Below, in pieces: positions 29,116 through 37,338 of a stretch of 45,935 nucleotides of DNA. The DNA is from Paraburkholderia tagetis (GTDB taxonomy: Bacteria; Pseudomonadota; Gammaproteobacteria; Burkholderiales; Burkholderiaceae). A program made the position numbers and the translations under genes. Positions within the stretch are counted from its first letter, which is position 1. Each line of letters opens with the position of its first letter. The DNA lies in contig NZ_JAKLJA010000046.1 of the NCBI RefSeq assembly GCF_022213065.1, positions 1 through 45,935 of the forward strand, given 5' to 3'. The notes under the pieces are model-generated. The model made no database searches. It saw nothing but the letters and a program-made list of their open reading frames with translations, and had not been told where the DNA came from.

Positions 29116-29571
29116 ATGACTACACGACCACCACGACTGACGAAAACCGATTTCGAGCAGCTCTCTGAATTCCGGCACCAGCTGCGGCGGTTCGAACACT
29201 TTTCCGATCAGGCTGCGCAGAGCGAAGGCATCACGCCGCTGCAGTATCTGTTGCTGCTGCATATCAAGGGCTACCCCGGGCGCGAGTGGGCGAATGTCGG
29301 CGAGCTGGCCGGGCGCCTGCAAGCGCGACATCATGGCGTGGTCGCGCTGGTCACTCGCTGTGAGGCACTGGGCCTTGTCCGTCGGCATGTGAGCGAGACC
29401 GACCAGCGACAGGTCGAGGTTCATCTGCTGAAGGCCGGCGAGACCCTCCTTTCAAAGCTGGTCGAAATGCACCGGGCAGAACTCAGGTCGCTCGAGGGGG
29501 CGTTCCGTGTTCCCCGAACCGGATTCGCGCAAACACAATCGGTGCATCCCGCTCCGGGACTTGCAGATTGA
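29116..29571 (+). CDS. MarR-family transcription regulator
   Basis: A 151-residue winged-helix regulator. The core is ITPLQYLLLLHIKGYPGREW, then NVGELAGRLQARHHGVVALV with the recognition helix, and a wing containing SETDQRQVEVHLL; the D-x-R pair is typical of MarR proteins. The ATG at 29116 follows GAGGGAT. Two palindromes upstream suggest autoregulation. The ligand and other targets are unknown; the HtrA-like gene starts 137 bp downstream. Confidence 0.88.
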   Translation: MTTRPPRLTKTDFEQLSEFRHQLRRFEHFSDQAAQSEGITPLQYLLLLHIKGYPGREWANVGELAGRLQARHHGVVALVTRCEALGLVRRHVSETDQRQVEVHLLKAGETLLSKLVEMHRAELRSLEGAFRVPRTGFAQTQSVHPAPGLAD

Positions 29572-29593
29572 GGCAATAGCAGGTCAGGGCGGC

Positions 29594-29610
29594 TTTAAGA
29601 ATTGCTTAAG
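29594..29610 (+). promoter_or_regulatory. PmrA/QseB-type direct-repeat box
   Basis: TTTAAG, AATTG, CTTAAG fits the PmrA box YTTAAK-N5-YTTAAK exactly. A weak -10 (TAGTCT, 29621-29626) follows at the spacing seen when such a box overlaps the -35 region. It lies about 100 bp before the HtrA-like gene. The call is by motif only. Confidence 0.5.
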
Positions 29611-29707
29611 TCTGCTGGCCTAGTCTCGAAGAAATGCGGTGTGGAGGTAAGGCGCGCGCACGCAGTGTGGGTCGCCGGCGGTTTTCCATGCCGTCTGGAG
29701 CGATGTC

Positions 29708-31168
29708 GTGCAAACCGGAAATCTGCTGTGCGCGCGGCTCGCGGCATGCCTGATCCCTGCGCTGTCTGTGGGATGCGTGTCCCCTTCGGCGCAGCCGTCA
29801 GTCGCACCGGACGTGGTGCTTGCCAGCGCTCTGCCTGCGGTACAACACGGCCCGCCGCCCGGGATCGTGACGGATTTTGCCGACCTGGTCCGGCAGAACG
29901 GACCCGCCGTGATCAATATCAGCGCGGCTCACCGCACGCATGTCGCGAACCTCACGGCGCTCTGGCCGCCTGCCCCACGCGAGGACGAGCCGTTTGTCCA
30001 GTTCTTCAGGCAGTTTTCGCCCGGTGAATCCAGTGACGCACAGTCTCAGGGAAGTGCCGGCTCCGGCTTCATCATCAGCCCGGATGGGTACATCCTCACC
30101 GATGCGAGGGTGGTCGAGGGCGCCACCCATGTCAGGGTCAGCTTGACCGACGGGCGCGAATTTACGGCCTCCATCGTCGGCATCGACTCACCGAGCGATG
30201 TCGCGTTGCTGAAAATCGGCGCGCGCGGTCTGCCTACCGTGAAAATCGGCACGCCATCGGCTGCAAAGGTCGGACAGTGGGGCGTCTCCATTGGTTCGCC
30301 CTACGGGCTCGACAACACGGTTACTGCCGGCATCATCAGCAGCAAGGGACGACTGCTTCCGGCTGAAACGTACATTCCGCTGATCCAGACCGATCTCACA
30401 CTCAATGCAGGCGACTCGGGCGGGCCGCTTTTTGATCTGGGCGGCACCGTGATAGGCCGCGATGCGCCCGCGCGTCCCGCGCTTCAGGGACTCTCATCCG
30501 CCATTCCGATCGATGAAGCGATGAGAATCGGGCAGCAGTTGCGGCTTCACGGGAAGGTCGAACATGGCCGTCTGGGCGTCACTGTGCAGGAAGTCAGCGT
30601 GCCGCTGGCGCAGTCCTTTGGATTGCAAAAGCCGGTCGGTGCCCTCGTCAGTTCAGTTGACGTGAGCGGTCCGGCGGCCAGATCGGGACTGCGCAGTGGG
30701 GACGTTATCCTCCGTCTCGACGACGTGCCAATCACCGACTCGAAACAATTACCGATGGTCGTCGCCGACCGGCGACCGGGAACGGCCGCGCACGTCGAAT
30801 TCTGGCGAAACCGCGGTACCCATGACGCCGTGGTCATGCTGGGTGCGATGTCCGGTGACCTGCTGGCCGCGGAAAGGCCCGTGCGCGTCGCAAGCGGGAA
30901 ATTCGGGCTGATCGTGCGCAGCCTGACATCGGAAGAGCAACGCAAGGCTGGCTTGCCCGGGGGCGTGCTTTTCGAGCGAAGTACGGGCCCCGCCGCCCTC
31001 GCCGGCATTCTGCCGGGCGACGTCATCTCGCGGGTCAACAACAGGCCTGTATTGAACGCGGCGCAGTTACGCGAGCAACTCGACCGCGCACGAAACCGCG
31101 TCGCGCTGCTCGTGCAGCGTGACGGTCAGCCGATGTTTGACGTTGCCCGCGATTTTCGCATCCGCTAA
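29708..31168 (+). CDS. HtrA/DegP-like protein lacking the catalytic His
   Basis: A 486-residue protein with an export signal (about 1-25, ending near Cys23, a weak lipobox), an S1C protease domain and two PDZ domains (about 280-375 and 385-485). The catalytic Asp164 (DSPSDVALLKI) and Ser237 (NAGDSGGPLF) are present, but the His of the usual TNxHVV motif is Arg134 (YILTDARVVEG). Proteolysis is therefore unlikely; a chaperone or scaffold role would fit. The GTG at 29708 has TGGAG upstream. A PmrA-type box lies in the promoter region. It ends beside a mobile-element pile-up. Confidence 0.88.
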   Translation: MQTGNLLCARLAACLIPALSVGCVSPSAQPSVAPDVVLASALPAVQHGPPPGIVTDFADLVRQNGPAVINISAAHRTHVANLTALWPPAPREDEPFVQFFRQFSPGESSDAQSQGSAGSGFIISPDGYILTDARVVEGATHVRVSLTDGREFTASIVGIDSPSDVALLKIGARGLPTVKIGTPSAAKVGQWGVSIGSPYGLDNTVTAGIISSKGRLLPAETYIPLIQTDLTLNAGDSGGPLFDLGGTVIGRDAPARPALQGLSSAIPIDEAMRIGQQLRLHGKVEHGRLGVTVQEVSVPLAQSFGLQKPVGALVSSVDVSGPAARSGLRSGDVILRLDDVPITDSKQLPMVVADRRPGTAAHVEFWRNRGTHDAVVMLGAMSGDLLAAERPVRVASGKFGLIVRSLTSEEQRKAGLPGGVLFERSTGPAALAGILPGDVISRVNNRPVLNAAQLREQLDRARNRVALLVQRDGQPMFDVARDFRIR

Positions 31169-31179
31169 CCGAGCACTTA

Positions 31180-31275
31180 TTATGCCGCTTCCTTTCGCTG
31201 TGCGGCGTGCCAGTCTTGTTCAAATTGCATCGGACTGACGTAATTCAACGTCGAGTGCAAGAGCGAATGATTGTA
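31180..31275 (-). pseudogene. IS3-family OrfB, C-terminal fragment
   Basis: The minus strand reads YNHSLLHSTLNYVSPMQFEQ then DWHAAQRKEAA and a stop, the standard C-terminus of IS3-family OrfB. It is the missing end of the OrfB at 33900-34699, separated from it by the serine-recombinase element. The left terminal repeat of the IS was not found, so this side may be deleted up to the HtrA-like gene. Confidence 0.85.
31271..31275. other. Candidate att core, left (TTGTA)
   Basis: TTGTA at the left junction of the recombinase element, repeated at 33900-33904. Outside lies the IS3 OrfB tail, inside CAAGCCGG. Confidence 0.7.
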
Positions 31276-31319
31276 CAAGCCGGCAACACAACGCCCATAT
31301 CAGCGAGTCAAGGGAAGTT

Positions 31320-31808
31320 CTGTATCGTTGGCATCCGTGGTACGGGCACACGGTATGGATTTTCACCACGATAGAAAGGAAGAACGGCGAGTCAATCCTG
31401 CGTTGTGCGCGAGAGCCGTTTCACACGACGGGCTTGCTGGAAGTGCCGCAATGGATGTTCGATCCCGTTGCCTGCTGTTGCATGACTTCGGCGACGTCTC
31501 CCGCCGTCAGCTGTGAAGCATTGAGGGAACTGAAGTACCTGCTGGCGCAGGCGCCTGCTGCCGGGCAGCGCGATATGGTACAAGCCGAGCACCATCCTTT
31601 GCTCCGTACAGGAGGTGCTGATGCGACGCCAGACCAGCCCGCAACCGGGCGCTCAACTCGACCTGTTTCATCCTTTTCCGAAGACGCCACAGTGGACGCA
31701 CCTGCCGCAGGAGGTCCGGCAGGAGACGGTGCGTTTGCTGGCGCAAATGCTGCGGCAACACCGTCGCGGCCTGTTCGCCGTCGTACACGAGCCGGAGGTG
31801 CGCGATGA
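31320..31808 (+). CDS. Accessory ORF 1 of the recombinase element
   Basis: The frame is open from 31239 to TGA at 31806-31808 but has no ATG, GTG or TTG start at a sensible place; CTG at 31320 after AGGGAAGTT is one guess. It reads LYRWHPWYGHTVWIFTTIER, then LLEVPQWMFDPVACC and CEALRELKYLLAQ, a pattern I associate with small proteins encoded before this class of recombinase. The last third overlaps ORF 2 in another frame. The true start is undecided, and the gene may be truncated at the insertion point. Function unknown; a recombination cofactor is a guess. Confidence 0.55.
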   Translation: MYRWHPWYGHTVWIFTTIERKNGESILRCAREPFHTTGLLEVPQWMFDPVACCCMTSATSPAVSCEALRELKYLLAQAPAAGQRDMVQAEHHPLLRTGGADATPDQPATGRSTRPVSSFSEDATVDAPAAGGPAGDGAFAGANAAATPSRPVRRRTRAGGAR

Positions 31809-31812
31809 GTGA
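31621..31812 (+). CDS. Accessory ORF 2 of the recombinase element
   Basis: A 63-residue protein with a strong AGGAGG site. It reads LDLFHPFPKTPQWTHLPQEV then RQETVRLLAQMLRQHRRG. A helical, basic C-terminal half suggests a small nucleic-acid or protein-binding accessory. It overlaps the recombinase start by 8 bp (ATGAGTGA), so the two are coupled. Small ORFs with this LP.EVR...LLA.ML pattern commonly precede such recombinases, from memory. Confidence 0.7.
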   Translation: MRRQTSPQPGAQLDLFHPFPKTPQWTHLPQEVRQETVRLLAQMLRQHRRGLFAVVHEPEVRDE

Positions 31813-33874
31813 CAAGATTCGGGCACAGCATCTGACGCGCAAGGCCATGCTGTACGTCCGCCAGTCGTCGGCCTACCAGGTCAGCCACAATCTGGAGAGC
31901 CAGAAGCTGCAGTATGCGATGCAGGATCGTCTGCACCAGTTGGGCTGGAAGGAGATCGAAGTGATCGACGAGGATCTTGGGCGCTCTGCGGCCGGAACGC
32001 AAACGCGCACGGGCTTCGAACGAATGGTGGCAGAGGTCTGTCTTGGGCACGTCGGCGCAGTTGCCGCTCGCGAGGTTTCGCGATTTGCGCGCAACAGCCG
32101 GGAGTGGCAGCAGCTGGTTGAGGTGTGCCGCATTGTCGACACGGTGCTGATTGATCAGGAGACCGTGTACGCGCCACGGCAGAGTAACGATCGTTTGCTG
32201 CTCGGCTTAAAGGGTAGCCTGAACGAATACGAGCTGGATCTGCTGCGTCAGCGTTCGCTCGAAGCTCGGCGGGAGAAGGCCAAACGCGGTGAACTCGTCA
32301 TCGTGGCGCCGGTGGGTTACTGCAAGACCGAGGACCAGCGCCTTGAGAAGGATCCGGATTTGCGCGTGCAGGACGCCATTCGCTCAGTGTTCCGCCAATT
32401 CGGCGCAGTTGGATCGGTGCGTCAGACGTTGTTATGGTTCCTGGAGCACAGCCTGCAGTTGCCGGCATGCACGCCGCGCGGCGAAATCCAATGGAAACGG
32501 CCGAACTACGGCACGGTGTACCGGATTCTGACCAACCCGATCTACGGTGGCGCGTATGCCTATGGCAAGACCGAACGCACGATCAATTACGAAGGCGGAG
32601 AACAGCGCAAACGTGATCGCCGGAAACCTCGGGATGAGTGGCTTGCGCTCATTCCCAATGCTCACGACGGGTACGTTCAGTGGGACGAATTCGAGCGGAT
32701 CCAGCGCGCGATCAATGGCAACCTGCGTCTGGCCGGACACGCTGGCGCCCCAAAAAACGGCGAGGCCCTTCTGGCGGGACTGTTGCGCTGTCGGCGCTGC
32801 GCAAGCAAGCTGACGTTACACTACACGGGTAACAGGCACGACGCCTTGCGCTATAGCTGTCAACGCGGCTGGCTGGACAAGGGACAACCGCGTTGCATTG
32901 CGTTCGGTGGCACGCGCGCGGACGCGGCCATTGCCGAGGCGGTCTTGCAGGTCGTTCAACCAGCGGCAATTGAGGCGGCAATGGTGGCGCGCGAAGAAGA
33001 GACCCTGAAGCAGGATGAAGTGCTGGCCGCGCTGCAGCGGGATCTGCAAGCGGCACGCTATACCGCCCAACGCGCGCAGAAACAATACGACGCTGCTGAT
33101 CCCGAAAACCGGCTCGTCGCCGACGAACTGGAGCGGCGCTGGAATGATGCGCTGCTGCGCGTGGAGGAAGTGGAATCGCGAATCGAGCAACAGACGCGCA
33201 CATCCGGTCAGACACCGCCCGCCCGGCCCGATGAGTTTGCCGATCTTGCTGCAGCGTTGGAATCGATCTGGCCGCAGGCCGACGCCCGACTGAAGAAGCG
33301 TATTGTGCGCACCCTGATCCATGAAGTCGTGGTCGACGTTGACAACGCAACGAGCGAAATTGTGCTCGTCATTCACTGGAAAGGCGGAGTACATACCGAG
33401 ATTCGCGTGCCACGTCGGCGGCGCGGTGAGAACACCACGCATACGTCACACGAAGCGATTGATGCCGTGCGGAAGCTCGTCCGTATCTGTCCGGATCTGG
33501 TGATTGCTGGCGTGCTCAATCGCAATGACTTGCGAACCGGCCGGGGTAACTTGTGGACCCAGGGGCGAGTCACCGCGTTGCGTAGCCACCATCAGATCCC
33601 TGTCTATTCGAGCGAGCGACGTGCCGCTGAAGGTTGGATGACGTTGACCGAGGCTGCGGCGTTCGTCGGCGTGAGCCCCGGAACGCTCAGGCTTGCGGTC
33701 GAGCGCAACGAAATCGTAGCCGAGCATCCGCTGCCCAATGGTCCGTGGATCTTCAATCGCAATTCACTGGACGGGGATGCCGTCTCCGAACTCGTCGCCA
33801 GGGCACGTGCGCGGCGCGGATACCCCACAAAACCAATGGCACAACAGGGCTCTCTAGATTTATCAAGCACATAG
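31805..33874 (+). CDS. Large serine recombinase with C-terminal DNA-binding extension
   Basis: A 689-residue large serine recombinase. The catalytic domain starts AMLYVRQSSAYQVSHNLESQ; the nucleophile is Ser21 or Ser22, followed by the Arg-rich active-site segment REVSRFARNSREW. The recombinase domain (about 160-280) and a zinc ribbon (CRRCASKL...CQRGWLDKGQPRC) lead into a coiled coil (about 390-470). Unusually, a further region ends in WMTLTEAAAFVGVSPGTLRL, an excisionase-like helix-turn-helix. It should cut and rejoin DNA at the TTGTA-containing att sites. No stop or frameshift is seen. Confidence 0.92.
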   Translation: MSDKIRAQHLTRKAMLYVRQSSAYQVSHNLESQKLQYAMQDRLHQLGWKEIEVIDEDLGRSAAGTQTRTGFERMVAEVCLGHVGAVAAREVSRFARNSREWQQLVEVCRIVDTVLIDQETVYAPRQSNDRLLLGLKGSLNEYELDLLRQRSLEARREKAKRGELVIVAPVGYCKTEDQRLEKDPDLRVQDAIRSVFRQFGAVGSVRQTLLWFLEHSLQLPACTPRGEIQWKRPNYGTVYRILTNPIYGGAYAYGKTERTINYEGGEQRKRDRRKPRDEWLALIPNAHDGYVQWDEFERIQRAINGNLRLAGHAGAPKNGEALLAGLLRCRRCASKLTLHYTGNRHDALRYSCQRGWLDKGQPRCIAFGGTRADAAIAEAVLQVVQPAAIEAAMVAREEETLKQDEVLAALQRDLQAARYTAQRAQKQYDAADPENRLVADELERRWNDALLRVEEVESRIEQQTRTSGQTPPARPDEFADLAAALESIWPQADARLKKRIVRTLIHEVVVDVDNATSEIVLVIHWKGGVHTEIRVPRRRRGENTTHTSHEAIDAVRKLVRICPDLVIAGVLNRNDLRTGRGNLWTQGRVTALRSHHQIPVYSSERRAAEGWMTLTEAAAFVGVSPGTLRLAVERNEIVAEHPLPNGPWIFNRNSLDGDAVSELVARARARRGYPTKPMAQQGSLDLSST

Positions 33875-33899
33875 CGAGGTTGGGCAGTATGAAACATAC

Positions 33900-33904
33900 T
33901 TGTA
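33900..33904. other. Candidate att core, right (TTGTA)
   Basis: TTGTA at the right junction. Inside lies GAAACATAC, outside GAAGCTCAACC, which is IS3 orfB read on the complement. Confidence 0.7.
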
Positions 33905-34699
33905 GAAGCTCAACCAGTCGATTACCTCGTCCATCGCTTCGCGACGCGTCGCAAAGCGTTTGCCGTGGATGCGCGCCTGCTTCAGCGATCCCCACAGGCT
34001 TTCGGTCGGTGCGTTGTCCCAACAATTTGCTCGGCGACTCATCGAGCTTTGCATGCCGTAGCTCTTGAGCAGGTCCTGAAACTCGGCGCTGCAATATTGG
34101 CTCCCACGGTCGCTGTGCACGATCAGACCGGTCTCGGGGCGACGACGGAACCACGCCATACGCAACGCGTCAGAAACCAGCTCCGTGCGCATGTGCGGCT
34201 TGAGCGACCAGCCCACGACCTGGCGGCTAAACAGATCCAGGATGACCGTCAGGTACAGCCAGCCCTCGTCGGTCCACAGATACGTGATGTCTGTCGTCCA
34301 GACCTGATCGGGCTTCGCCGGCGAGAAGTCGCGTTGCAGCAGGTTCGGTGCGACCGGAAGGTTGTGGCTGCTGTCTGTCGTGGCCTTGAAGCGGCGTTTG
34401 GTCCGCGCCTTGATGCCATGCAGCTTCATCAGCCGTTGAACCCGGTCCTTGCTCACGCGAATGCCTTGCGCAAGCAGCTTTTTCCACACGCGCGGCCAGC
34501 CGTACTCGCCTTTGGATTCGGCGTGCACGGCCTTGATGTGGACCAGCAACGCATCGTTGCTGATACGTCGGCGCGGCCGATCAGGATCAACGTCTCGGGC
34601 CTTGCGGTTGTGATAACCACTGGGGCTGACACCCAGCGCCTCACAGGCCACGGATACCGGCCATTGTCGGCTGTGCCGCTCAATCCAGGCATACTTCAC
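33900..34699 (-). pseudogene. IS3-family OrfB, interrupted
   Basis: An IS3-family DDE transposase. Acidic residues are visible in VWTTDITYLW, IVHSDRGSQYCS and NAPTESLWGSLKQ. The protein reads correctly to DWLSFY and is then diverted into element sequence (KYVSYCPTSLCA, stop). The true tail lies at 31180-31275. The gene would be intact if the recombinase element excised. Confidence 0.92.
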
Positions 34700-34983
34700 G
34701 CCGACCTCTTCGCGAAGTATGCCGTCGCTTTTCCCAGGATGTCGCGCTCCATGCGCAGCTTCGCGTTCTCTGCCCTGAGTCGCGCAATTTCCATCTGTTC
34801 GGCCGATACCTGTTTGCCTGCGCCAGCGAGCTTGCCAGCCTCGTCAGCCTTGAGCCAGCTGTTTAGCGTCTGCGTACTGATGCCCAGAATCTTTGCCACC
34901 GCCGCCTGGCTCTGGCCGTTACGCACCATGCGAACCGCCTCAACCTTGAATTCCAGCGTGTACCGCGCCCTCGGGTTACCCAT
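34696..34983 (-). CDS. IS3-family OrfA
   Basis: A 95-residue HTH protein of IS3 type: YTLEFKVEAVRMVRNGQSQA, VAKILGISTQTLNSWLKA, then a leucine zipper IARLRAENAKLRMERDILGK. Its end overlaps orfB by four bases, the arrangement that usually makes an OrfAB fusion by frameshifting. It is intact. Confidence 0.92.
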   Translation of the reverse strand: MGNPRARYTLEFKVEAVRMVRNGQSQAAVAKILGISTQTLNSWLKADEAGKLAGAGKQVSAEQMEIARLRAENAKLRMERDILGKATAYFAKRSA

Positions 34984-35129
34984 TGCTCAATCCTCCGTCA
35001 CTGAAGTTTTACACACTCTCAATAACGGATACGTTTTTCGAGGGCAAGGTCAGTTCGTTGCTATTGATGTCGGTTAATAAACGCAGTGGCGGATACGGCA
35101 AACATTTTGTGCACTGGATGGAGATCAAC

Positions 35130-35318
35130 ATGAAAGGCAGCTTGAAATTGCGGTGGAGCGTGGTGGCGCTAGTGTTCGCTGGAAGCGCACAACAGGCGTT
35201 TGCCATGCCGGCTAGCCTTCCCCCACTGCAGCATGCGGGTAGCATCAGCTATCTGTCCGGAGAGGTGTGCCCCTTCTATGTAATTCGTCAAGCGTTAGGA
35301 GCTGATTTGAGTTCCTAA
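35130..35318 (+). pseudogene. Exported small protein gene, 3' end lost
   Basis: The frame starts MKGSLKLRWSVVALVFAGSA then QQAFAMP, a clear signal peptide with an AFA cleavage site, then PPLQHAGSISYLSGE. It resembles short Burkholderiaceae periplasmic proteins with an A.QHQG.VSYVSGG.GEDE segment. The homology ends at about residue 48, after which the frame runs into IS110-like sequence. TGGAG precedes the ATG at 35130. A truncated gene. Confidence 0.55.
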
Positions 35319-36331
35319 AAGGTGCCGTCGCGCAGCATGGCGAACAGGACATCGCAGCGTCGCCGTGCCAGCGCAATAAGCGCCTAGTCCGTTGAACCAT
35401 TGAAATTGCACTGATCTAATAGTGCATGGGTAAAATGAATCTGAGTGAAACCGAGCGCGAAGAGCTGATGTCGATGCAGCGCAGCCGCACGATGGCCGTT
35501 GGCCAGGTAAGGCGTGCGCGATTGATCTTGCTGCTCGACGAAGGGGCCTCGCGCGCGGCGATCATGGCCGAATTGCACTGCGATTCGCGTTTCATCACAA
35601 CGTGGCAAACGCGTTTCGCAAGTGAGCGCTTGGCTGGCCTGTACGGCAGACATCCAGGCCGCGCGCCGCGACCTGACCTGGCGGGCCTTGAAGCGAGAGT
35701 GCTCGACTACACGCTGCGACGCAAACCTGCCGACGGCTCGACACACTGGAGCAGCCGCAAACTGGCGGCACAGCTGGGCATGACTTTCATGACCGTGCAA
35801 CGTATCTGGCGCAAGCACGACATTCGGCCACATCGTCTCGATACCCATATGGTGTCCAACGATCCCGACTTTGAGGCGAAGGCGGCCGACGTGATCGGGC
35901 TGTACCTCAATCCGCCATTGCATGCGGTGGTGTTCTGCGTGGACGAGAAGACAGCCATCCAGGCGCTGGATCGCAAGGACCGGATGCTGCCGCTCTCGCC
36001 CGGGCGGGCCGAGAGTCATGGCTTTGAATACAAACGCAATGGAACCCTGAGCCTGTTCGCCGCATTGAATGTCGCCACTGGTGAGGTGCTGGGCAAAACC
36101 GCGCCGCGCCATACCAGCGCCCAGTTTGTTGCGTTCCTCACCGAGGTGGTGTCGGCGCAGCCACGCGGAAAGGAGATTCACGTGATCTGCGACAACGTGA
36201 GCAGCCACAAAACCGATGCTGTTTGAACATTTCTGGCTGACCATCCGAGAGTCTCGATACATTAAGTGTTCCGGGTAAACGGTTTTGAAGTTGACGCGTT
36301 TTAGTAAGTAGTCCAACTCAAACGTCGTCAG

Positions 36332-36793
36332 ATGAGACGCACCATCAAGCTTAGCGAAGTAGAGAGGCACACCTTGCAGCAATTGAGCGTGAATCATCAA
36401 CATCGAGACATCCGCACGCGTGCAGCAGGGCTGCTGTTGCTGGGCAGCGGATTGAGTGCCCCCAAGGCCGCCGCAAGGCTTGATGTGAGCGCGCAGTCGA
36501 TCTACAACTGGTCCCGCCTGTGGGCGGAGCTTGGCTTGTGTGGCCTTCTGGGCGGCCATGGAGGTGGCCGTCCTCGCTCGTTGTCCGAAGCCATGCTGGC
36601 CACGGCAATCGATGTTGCGCGCGCGCAGTCCATGACGCTCGGGGAAATCGCCAAGCACATCGAAGCTGAGCATGGCGAGCCGATGCCGTGCGTACTGGAA
36701 ACCTTGTCGGTTGCTCTGCGGCGGGAAGGCTTCTCGTTCAAGCGCAACCGGTTCTCGCTCAAAAAAAGCGGAATCAGGAAGACTTTGAGATGA
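36332..36793 (+). CDS. IS630 element B, transposase part 1 (HTH)
   Basis: A 153-residue N-terminal part: IKLSEVERHTLQQLSVNHQH, then AAARLDVSAQSIYNWSRLWA (HTH) and LGEIAKHIEAEHG. It ends shortly after an A7 run (CTCAAAAAAAGC at about 36760). A -1 shift there joins it to part 2 as KKRNQEDFE, as in other two-frame IS630 elements. Confidence 0.85.
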   Translation: MRRTIKLSEVERHTLQQLSVNHQHRDIRTRAAGLLLLGSGLSAPKAAARLDVSAQSIYNWSRLWAELGLCGLLGGHGGGRPRSLSEAMLATAIDVARAQSMTLGEIAKHIEAEHGEPMPCVLETLSVALRREGFSFKRNRFSLKKSGIRKTLR

Positions 36794-37338
36794 AATCGGC
36801 CACCCTCGACAAACTGCAATGTGCCGTGCGCGCCAACGCCGTGCGTCTGGTCTATCTCGATGAGGCGGGTTTTGCCGCGTCACCTCCGGTGCAAAGAGCG
36901 TGGTCACCGCGTGGTCTTCCTCATTGTGTCGAACCTCGCTTCCATTGCAGGCGTTCGGTACTTGGCGCACTCGACTTCGGCGCAAACACACTGGCTTACC
37001 ATGTCGCGAGTTCGTCGATCAAAGGCGACGCTGTCGTCGCATTCCTCGAGCAGATTGCGCTGCAGGGCGATGAACGTCCGACCGTAGTGGTACTCGACAA
37101 CGCTTCGATCCATCACGCCATTGATCCCGAAGTACATGAACGCTGGCTACGCGAGCATCGCATGCAACTGTTCTATCTGCCGCCATACAGTCCCGAACTC
37201 AATCTCATTGAGATCGTCTGGAAGCAGGCCAAATACCATTGGCGAAACTTCGTCACCTGGACGAAGGAAACCATTGATGACGAAATTCGCAACCTGCTCG
37301 GTGCGTACGGCACAAAGTTTCAAATCAATTTCGCCTGA
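36790..37338 (+). CDS. IS630 element B, transposase part 2 (DDE)
   Basis: The catalytic part reads VRLVYLDEAGFAASPPVQRA, VVVLDNASIHHAIDPEVHER and PPYSPELNLIEIVWKQAKYH, containing the D, D and E residues. Its frame is -1 relative to part 1 and open from upstream of the A7 run, so it is probably made as a frameshift fusion. No damage is seen. Confidence 0.85.
   Translation: MKSATLDKLQCAVRANAVRLVYLDEAGFAASPPVQRAWSPRGLPHCVEPRFHCRRSVLGALDFGANTLAYHVASSSIKGDAVVAFLEQIALQGDERPTVVVLDNASIHHAIDPEVHERWLREHRMQLFYLPPYSPELNLIEIVWKQAKYHWRNFVTWTKETIDDEIRNLLGAYGTKFQINFA

Larger units (their letters stand above)
31271..33904 (+). mobile_element. Serine-recombinase mobile element (2629 bp) inside IS3 orfB
   Basis: The element lies between two TTGTA copies (31271-31275 and 33900-33904). 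Outside the left copy is the IS3 OrfB C-terminus, outside the right copy the rest of OrfB, and joining them at one TTGTA gives the in-frame DWLSFYNHSLLHSTLNYVSP. The element thus integrated precisely without loss of target sequence. It carries two small ORFs and a large serine recombinase, all on the + strand and overlapping. Joining the ends would create CTTGTACAAG, a perfect 10-bp palindrome, as a candidate attP core. No cargo is seen. Confidence 0.85.
31169..35021 (-). mobile_element. IS3-family element hosting the recombinase element
   Basis: Without the 2629-bp insertion the remnant is about 1.22 kb, the normal size for an IS3-group element. The right end is placed near 35021, where the complement reads TGAGAGTGTGTAAAACTTC, tentatively the terminal repeat. 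A matching left repeat was not found, so the left boundary at the HtrA-like gene is approximate. Confidence 0.75.
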
